Source of the DNA: Atriophallophorus winterbourni
Taxonomy: Eukaryota; Platyhelminthes; Trematoda; Plagiorchiida; Microphallidae
Reading direction: 5' to 3'
Length of the DNA stretch: 64,000 nucleotides
NCBI GenBank assembly: GCA_013407085.1
Contig: JACCGJ010000269.1
Location: 186,001-250,000, forward strand
The first letter of the stretch is position 1; every line of letters begins with the position of its first letter. Under the pieces are notes generated by a model. That model was not told the origin of the DNA, made no database searches, and saw only the letters and a program-made list of their open reading frames with translations. Made by a program: the position numbers and the translations under genes. Of this stretch, positions 57,037 through 64,000 are shown in pieces.

Positions 57037-59506
57037 GTGTGTTTGCGAACGAATTCGATTTGTAATCGGCTTGAAACACCGTGTTTGTCTGGTATACCTG
57101 GCTTAACGGCATTTCTTTTGCAAACAGCTGGCTCGTACATTCTCAGTCTGGTCTCTATCATGCTTTCCGTGTGATGGATCATGTTCGCTTTTGGTACTAC
57201 GTATATTTTCACATTGGCGTAACCTTATACTCGGCTCCTTTTTCCGGATGAGAATGAGTTTCATGTTATCAGACTTATTTTACTTTTATATAATATTTCT
57301 ATTGTTTGTGTCATGGAAGCTGGTGACGGGTCAGTTAGAAATGGAAAAAAATGATATCGTTGTGGAAGTGGGAATGCTGTCTTTAATCACTAGCACGCAA
57401 TGCAGTGCGATACCGTTTAGTTATAAATCAGAATTTGTTTGCTTTAAGGTGTGCATCTTGCTCAAAAGATAGACAGATGTGACACGATAGTTTCAGACTC
57501 AGTACCCCTTTCATAGGACATCTGCCGCTGTACATTTTCGTCAAGACCATTCTAACCGAGAATCGTTTGACAATTTTGTTACGACCGGGGATCTCAGCTA
57601 CATGATTGCTTTTTATATTTTGTCTCTCTTACCCGCTTCTCTCTTCTATAGCACAAAAGTTAATTATTATTTTTACGCACGTGGTATCAAATTGCGAGCC
57701 TGAAACCTAGTAAATCGCCACGTAGTGCCAACGTGCTTAACCGTAGCGCATCACTGATGACACCCATCCCAGCTGACAAACAATTTCTCGTGTTAGCGAC
57801 TCAGTGGAACTGAATGTGGTGCCCCACCAAGTGAACGTGCTGTGGTCATTTTGTTTTCTCTTTCATTGTCATCATGTTGTCTTCTCGTGATCGATAACTA
57901 TCGACTCCGTCTAATCTACCCGTATCTTATTCTGCGTGTACATCAGGTCATTTTTGTCGTCCTCGCATTACGCCACATTGAATTTTGCTTTCACTGGAAT
58001 TTCAAACTATACTAGAGCGCGATTTCGAAAGGTTATTATGAAATTGATGTTTCTGTATAATGCGAACAACCGAGCCACGTTTGGTACAGAATATCATTGT
58101 TCCATCTATCACGACCGAGTATCTATGATTGGCGGCAGGATACCAAACTATCCACACTAAACACATAGCAGTCTGCTAGCCTTTTACTAGTTTCTTAGTA
58201 ATTTGCTTTCTCTCGTTTTCTTGCTACTGTACCGTGCCGTCTTTAAGAGAGCAGACCTATGTTTTTATCACGGAGATACTGCATGGTACAGTGGATCACG
58301 ATGCAACATAAACTGTAAGGTTGTTTACGTCCTTTCCACATCGTTTTCGCCGATTTTCATGACAACCACAATCCGTTAGTAATCGAATCAGTGTAAATGA
58401 ACTCAGGTCTACATATTTTACTAGTTTGATGTCTTATACCGATAACTTTCTTCTTGCCACCGCCTCATTCCCAGATTATTTCAACTTTTCACTGCCGAAT
58501 TATTTCGTCAACAAAGAAATTCTTTCTCAGGCTCCATAGACGAACTCTTAACGCCTGGGCATCCTCATTTTATCTGGCTCACTTAACAGTAAACTTGCAC
58601 AAACTTCCTTGTCAGTTTATCTCGTACAATGTCATTCACCGAATTTCTGATTTGTAACTGTCGTGAGCTGCTGAATTATCTCGATTAAATAAGCACCTCA
58701 CTAAAACACATTCTCGTTTCATCTTTTTACATTCATTCGGAACACTTAAACTCGTAACGATACCTGTCATGAACTTTGTGACTGGCTTTATGAAAACGAT
58801 TTGAAAGTCGTAAACTGATAATCAGGCGAAATCAGCGCAATCTGATCGATTCATTTTCCTTTTATCTCTTGGCTTCTTCGCATATCTGCTTCATGTTGCC
58901 TGACACTTAGTCTGGTCTAATGATGATCATGAATGTGATGAGCTGTTTGATGCACTGCGAGACTATCAAGACCCATGGACATTGTTCCTGCATAGTGTAA
59001 ATTTAATTGGTATACAAAACACACTTCTGTCATCGTTCGTTTGAGTACTACCTTTCTCTGTTAGCTCTGCGGGAGAGCTAGTTCCTCTCGAATCGGACTG
59101 TTTTGGTCATTCTAAAAGATGTGGAGCATAAATTAATCATGCTCCCATTTTGTAAATCTATGGTCGATATGGACTGAAGGAGACACACAAACATACCCTA
59201 CACATGGTCCCGGAAATTCCAAGTTTTACGCTTTGTCCCCACTGAATTCTTCTCCACATTTTCCCTGTCATCAATTTTTACAATAAAATACAACCAAACT
59301 TCGCGTGTGTAGCCGCTTCATCTAGCACTAGTCGTTCTTCGCGCCCGTCTGAAAATTGACGGTCTATTGGGCCTTTTTCCATGGAGTGTTCTTCAGCGTC
59401 AGTGAAGTCTGTTGTGCGTTGAATTTCATCTTCCTTAACAAGTTGCCCTCTTCAATATGTTTGCTTTTTTACCAATTGCTTATTTCTTGATGCTTCATCT
59501 GTTCAG
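57037..59506. other. Long intron between B15 and B16
   Basis: It holds open segments at 57191-57472 and 57936-58160 with no known domain and an RTE 3' remnant at about 59060-59190. A stretch at 58240-58310 reads AWYSGSRCNINCK followed by GT, faintly like a B end but without the LW, and I do not call it. Confidence 0.35.
59060..59190 (+). mobile_element. RTE-like 3' end remnant
   Basis: GTTCCTCTCGAATCGGACTG and TGGTCGATATGGACTGAAGG match the same positions of the RTE-like copy at 27957-28060. Confidence 0.55.
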
Positions 59507-59689
59507 TTCCTGTACCGCCAAAACTCGCGATAAAACCGACAGAATAGCGGTCACGTGGTAGGTCAAACGTTTGCTACTTGAAATTGCTTCAGTGAGAATC
59601 AGCTGATGTGGCAGTCAAAGTCAGCTGACATTGGATCTTGGCTCGCGGTTTCGATCGATTTGCACGCATCGCCCTTGTCTGATTATAAG
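59507..59689 (+). CDS. Alternative unit B16, MAM-like second half
   Basis: The parts are 59507-59557 and 59593-59689, with a 35-nt intron. The loop is CTAKTRDKTDRIAVTC, then ENQLMWQS, SWLAVSIDL and LSDYK. Its junction reads C-E-N, as in B17 and B18. Confidence 0.84.
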
Positions 59690-60398
59690 GTGGGCGCATC
59701 TGCTCAGGAAATCTTATTTCTTTACTTACTTATTTGGCATGAAATCTTTATTACTGATCAGTATTGTGCATGCTTCGATCCCGATTATCACAACTGTAAA
59801 GGTCTATGACCGGAAGCAATGTAGGCGTAAGCTAGTCCTGAGTTGTTAGAATTTAGTTTATAAATGACTGTTATTCAAAAACGAGTGCACGACCACGTCT
59901 TTCTGCTGGTTCGTCTTTTCCCTCAGTATTAATACTGTAGATAGGCATTTTTGAATGTATCTTTAAGTTCTTAAAGTTTTTGACTGCTGATCCATTGCTA
60001 TACCCAACATCTGGAATCTCCTTGCCACAAATACTCATGTTCCGTTACCACTGAAAACAGGTTTTCGTATCTGTCACTTGTAGCCTTCACTGTTTTGATA
60101 TCCTTTCATTCAATCGCCATAAAGTCATCGCCTCGGCGCAATCTACATCTGTCACCCTATTTGTATTTTGCGTTTGATCGTAAGATGTTTGTTTCACAAG
60201 TCTGGAGCCAGACAGTGCCTTGCGCCGCATACAACCTCGATTTTATTTGTTCATCTACGTGCCATACAAGCAAATACATCACTCACACCTTCAAGTCCGA
60301 TTGAGCTTTGCATGTCATCTTTCCTTTCTTTCTTTCCATTGGTTTTTCGTTCTCTCCTCTCATTGCATTCAACGACAAATCGTTTTGCTTTGCTCCAG

Positions 60399-60590
60399 CG
60401 CATGTACAGCAGTTCAACGAAAAAGCGAGGACACGTTTGCTGTGCTATGGTATGATGCTTCCATTTCTCATCACAGTTATTTTCGATTAGCGAGAATCGA
60501 CGTCTTTGGTCCTCATCAATTTGCGATGAAACGTCTTGGTGTACTGCTTCTGTAGAACTCGGCGGTGTTGACGTCCTGGCGGACTACAAG
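60399..60590 (+). CDS. Alternative unit B17, MAM-like second half with extra Cys pair
   Basis: The parts are 60399-60449 and 60491-60590, with a 41-nt intron. The loop is CTAVQRKSEDTFAVLC, then ENRRLWSS, an added CDETSWC, TASVEL and LADYK. The Cys-X5-Cys lies between the LW and the W-x-x-A motif. Confidence 0.83.
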
Positions 60591-61334
60591 GTGTCAGAAT
60601 AATCTGTTGATTGCTTCTTCTTGTTTATTTTCTCACTATCTAAATTGCTATAAAATCACTAGTCGTTTTGAAATTGAGGAAATAAACTGTGAAAAATCAA
60701 TCATAGCCGTAACTCCTAATGCTCTCGCCACCACTGTTACTAAGTGTAACTGCCCAATTACTCACCGTTTTCTTCATTTCTCCCTCACCTTATTAGCCTT
60801 ACGTGCTTCTGCTGTACTGAATTTATTTTCAAAACACTACTACTTACAAATCTTTTCACTATGCTTATGTCGATCTATCTCGTGGCACTGTACTATCTTA
60901 ATATTGATCAACTTGCTTACAGTCCCGTTGTCTAACTCACCCTAAATATTCTTTTCTTTTGACTTGCACCTGATTCTTCTTCTTGTCTGTATTTGAACCT
61001 GTTCGCTGATGGAAGTCGTACCATGCATGGAATCACAAAGTTGGCATCGAGTCACGTGGCTTCTAACAATGCTATACTTGAAACCTAGTTAAGTAACTGA
61101 GCTCGAATTCCGGGTGGGTTGTGGTCTTTCACTGTTTGTCCTCGCCTTTTACATGTGGCGTTTTTCGTTGCCAACATTCACTTGAACTATACGATTCTTC
61201 AGTTAGCCTTGTCGTTGTACGCGTGAAGGCCATCAGGAAGAACCTTTGTTTTGACCTTGATTATTCACAACCACGCCGTTTACCCCACTTTAGCTTGTTT
61301 TTCATGATGATTAGGAGTCTCTATTTCCCCCTCA

Positions 61335-61430
61335 TATCTGTCTAGGCCTGGGCAACCTGACAGTGTCTTGGCTCACATGCAGTCTCTGACTGTTCGGCAC
61401 TTTGCCTGAATCAGGCTTGTGCTTTCATAC
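61335..61430 (+). repeat. SINE-like repeat S copy, right block
   Basis: It reads CTAGGCCTGGGCAACCTGAC, TGCAGTCTCTGACTGTTCGG and CAGGCTTGTGCTTTCATACC. It lies 0.4 kb before B18. Confidence 0.75.
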
Positions 61431-61846
61431 CATACCTATCCAGTTGACCAGATGCTAGTGGATATCTTGTCAAATTGACTTCCCGTGGTAATTTCTTGTA
61501 GCTAACAACACACCGCAATTGTACGTTAGACAACGTGGTATTGTTTCGATTTATATGTCATATTGACTGTGTTGCGCAACAAATCTGCTTTATGCATCGT
61601 TGTATTGCCACGACTCAAAGATTTTTCTTTTGTCGCCATTGTTTTTCTCTGTTGACTGTGCTCACGACGGATATATTGTTGATGGCGCCATGGACACGTT
61701 TCGTTCGATTTAGTCAATTTTGCGTGTTGCTTTTATGGTTGTTCTAACTTTCTTTCGCATTGTTTCTCTTTTATCTAACCTCCTTTGTTGGTCGATTCCA
61801 CGAGTTTCTCATCTCATCTTAGCGGTACCACTTTACCACTTTGCAG

Positions 61847-62043
61847 AGCTTGTATGGCCGTTCAACGGGGAGACGAGAATAAGTTTGCGGTGACATGGTA
61901 CTTTGTCTATTTCGCTCATATCTCTCATCTACAGTGAAAACGAACGTTTGTGGAATTCACAAATGTATACATGTAAGGATTCGTCTTGGTGTTTTGCCCG
62001 GGTGGATTTGGCGGCCAGTGGGTCTGACGCATCAGATTATAAG
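61847..62043 (+). CDS. Alternative unit B18, MAM-like second half with extra Cys pair (last of cluster B seen)
   Basis: The parts are 61847-61897 and 61935-62043, with a 37-nt intron. The loop is CMAVQRGDENKFAVTC, then ENERLWNS, CKDSSWC, FARVDL and ASDYK. Like B17 it has an added Cys-X5-Cys, so the two are probably recent duplicates. No further unit is visible up to 64000. Confidence 0.84.
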
Positions 62044-62929
62044 GTGCGTAGCGCTATATCCCCGTCTAGGTTTAGTCTCTTATTTGTTCAATGTTTACTC
62101 CCCTCAAACTATTAATCATACGAATCTCTTGCATTTACCAACATGTGATCACCGTGTATGTTGTTCACACTTTCGGACCATCACAAACCAAACACTTCAC
62201 GTACACAGCTGACTTGGATATAGATATATCATCCTCTAACAAATTCTTTTTTCCTATGGACTGTACTGTATGTTGTGTCCACCGTTTGTTGTGCGTGTGC
62301 AACTTGCTTGGTGAGGTCGATCAATCCGTTTTCGTACGTAATAATATTGTTTTATCTATGCTACAACACGGAAGCATCTACCCGGCTAAACGTTTGATTT
62401 GCTTTGAGGTTACACCATCACTAATTATACAAATATAGCTTGCATGACTGGGTTGATCGACTTCGGTTTCTTCACCATACCCGGCTGTATGAGTGGATAG
62501 CAATTATTGCGGTCCGAGACCCGTTCCACCTTTTTATTACTTCACCTTTGTACTAACGTGATCGTCAGCCGGGTCATGTAAAAATAACAGTGGTTTTCCC
62601 TTTTTGCTACCACATTTAAAACTAAATTCTCTATGCTGTTTTAGATCCAATTATTCATAAACCAAACGCGTCACTCATAATGCCGTTTTCAATAATCTAA
62701 TCAACGTTCCGTGAATGCTCACAGAACACAATCCTACTGATCGGAAGCGCTTACCTCCCCCAGTGATTATAGACAAAGTTATTCTGTTAACCATGATTGA
62801 AGAAGCAAACTTTGGATGTTCGATCCAGACAGTAGATCCAAGGCGACCGAACGACTTAATGGTATTGACCAGTTGCTGGAATGTCCACACCCTCGCACCT
62901 GCACACATTTCTATTTCCATTTCTATTTC
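62044..62929. other. Downstream intron, continuation of the gene not found
   Basis: The next exon must start in phase 0 and supply the last MAM strand. I find no such exon here. An open frame at 62091-62438 ending LICFE before GTTAC is unassigned. Confidence 0.35.
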
Positions 62930-63915
62930 CCCCTCGTATCTGTCTAGGCCTGGGCAACCTGACAGTAATATCGCCCACGTGCAGTCTCTGACTGTGCGGC
63001 ACTTTGCCTGGATCAGGCTTGTGCTTTCATACATACATACCTGCACACTGCTTCCGATTTCAGGCTATTTGCCGTCACCATGCGCATACAATTTAGTTAG
63101 TTTCAATGAGCTTTAAATCGGTGGGAGAGTCGAAGGCCAAGTTTTGGTATGGTATGAAAGCACAAGCCTGATCCAGGCAAAGTGCCGCACTGTCAGAGAC
63201 CGCACGTGGCTTATCAGGTTACCCATGTATGGTATGGCATGAAAGCACAAGCCTGATCCAGGAAAAGTGCCGCACAGTCAGAGACTGCACGTGGGTAAAA
63301 TACTGTCAGGTTGCCCAGGCCTAGACAGATATGGGAAATAGGCAATAAAGATGATAGTGAGACTCCAGCGTGTTTCAGCATGCAGCTCACTACCCGTGGC
63401 CAATCAATTTAGCACGGTTTTAACCGCACAGCGCATAAGTACTGTACGATTGCACATCCGTGCCAAGTTTTACTTCGAAGCCGCTGCTGAACAGATAACA
63501 AGAGAGTAGATATAAAGATATCAAGAGAGTAGAGTTAAGTAAACCGAGTTCAGTTAAGTTAATAGAAAGAATTTGTTTTCGATGTTCTCATATCCGTTGC
63601 ACTTACACTTGCATTGCTAGTTTCGCTAGTTTCTCGGTACTATCTTTGCGTAATGCATGGGATTAATACCCAGTTATTGATGGGTTAAAGGGATGAGATG
63701 TGCACGGATGTGAAATCGTGTAGCACTTCTGTGCTTTGCTGCTAATACCGTACTAAATTGATATGCCACCGGTAGTGATCTGCATGTGAAAACACGCTGG
63801 AGCCTCACTAGGATTTCTTTCTCATATCTGTCTAGACTTGTGCAACCTGACAGTATCTTAGCACACGTGCGGTCTCTGACTGTGCGGCACTTTGCCTGGC
63901 TTGTGCTTTCATACG
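62930..63915. repeat. Cluster of four SINE-like repeat S copies in both orientations
   Basis: The copies are at about 62930-63050 (+), 63148-63225 (-), 63228-63480 (-) and 63690-63915 (+). They share GCCGCAC(A/T)GTCAGAGAC or its complement and GGCCTGGGCAACCTGACAGT. The third copy is the most complete and includes the left block down to CACATCCGTG. Confidence 0.75.
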
Positions 63916-64000
63916 TACATGCATAAGGATGAGAGAGTGAGGTTACTTGTGTTAGCCCATTCCATAGGATTTCAATGATGAACTGCGAAACCTTGAAGAC

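Larger units (their letters stand above)
25475..62043 (+). other. Diversified MAM-like gene with two clusters of alternative exons (partial, 3' end outside window)
   Basis: A 43-nt signal-peptide exon is followed by 14 tandem homologous exons (A1-A14) and then 17 intact plus one dead homologous exon units (B1-B18). The A exons carry the first half of a MAM-like fold: four Cys in the order C-x-F, C-x-W-x-N-D, C-L and C-L-x-F-x-Y, plus an ARLWSP-like strand. The B units carry the second half: two Cys, then L-W, W-x-x-A-x-V-x-L and a final D-Y/F-K. All A exons are phase 1 in and phase 2 out; all B units are phase 2 in and phase 0 out, with GT-AG borders. The order A-A-A...B-B-B is the layout of Dscam-type mutually exclusive exons, not of repeated whole domains. 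The last MAM strand, any transmembrane part and the stop codon are not in view. MAM assignment is by motif reading; exclusive splicing is inferred from phase. Confidence 0.85.

Noticed and set aside
58240..58320. A nineteenth B unit
   Set aside because: AWYSGS...CK before a GT is suggestive, but there is no loop exon, no L-W and no clear acceptor.
31389..62043. A protein with many MAM domains in series
   Set aside because: A and B halves are grouped, not alternating, and serial joins break the frame at once.
1..64000. tRNA, rRNA, CRISPR or bacterial operon signals
   Set aside because: None seen; direct repeats are transposon tails and SINE-like copies, and gene structure is eukaryotic.

Overview
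The window is eukaryotic and most likely from a flatworm, with trematode-like features. The organism assignment is inference. It rests on mini-introns of 32-52 nt, very small exons, a probable trans-splice acceptor 3 nt before a start codon, and many decayed CR1-like and RTE-like non-LTR retrotransposons. Nothing bacterial was seen.

Region 1 (1-25.4 kb) is a graveyard of transposable elements. It holds a Ty3/gypsy gag-protease-RT remnant (1.6-2.6 kb), a minus-strand CR1-like element with a PHD-type ORF1 (2.9-6.3 kb), several plus-strand CR1-like copies (6.3-10.4, 17.6-21.4 and 21.4-22.8 kb) and a three-level nest at 10.4-17.3 kb. In the nest a 3.56 kb CR1-like element sits inside the LTR of a non-autonomous LTR retrotransposon, which itself split an older RT gene. 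Both insertions carry target-site duplications.

Region 2 (25.475-62.04 kb, plus strand) is the main discovery: one split gene with a Dscam-like architecture built on a MAM-like domain. A signal-peptide exon ends in phase 1. It is followed by 14 tandem variants of an exon for the first half of a MAM-like domain (cluster A, 31.39-39.55 kb). Then come 17 intact variants and 1 dead variant of the second half (cluster B, 41.08-62.04 kb). Every A exon enters in phase 1 and leaves in phase 2; every B unit enters in phase 2 and leaves in phase 0. Only one A plus one B therefore keeps the reading frame. All A exons end in GG, so the A/B junction codon is GGN (Gly) in all 238 pairings. Most B units are split by a mini-intron inside a conserved Cys codon. 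This places a Cys-X14-Cys hypervariable loop on its own 51-nt exon.

The predicted product is a secreted or surface protein whose MAM-like ectodomain is diversified by mutually exclusive splicing. This suggests a recognition or host-interaction role, but function is not shown by sequence. The end of the MAM fold and the rest of the gene lie beyond 64 kb or in unrecognised exons. Between the B units are SINE-like copies and RTE 3' remnants. A cluster of four SINE-like copies closes the window (62.9-63.9 kb).
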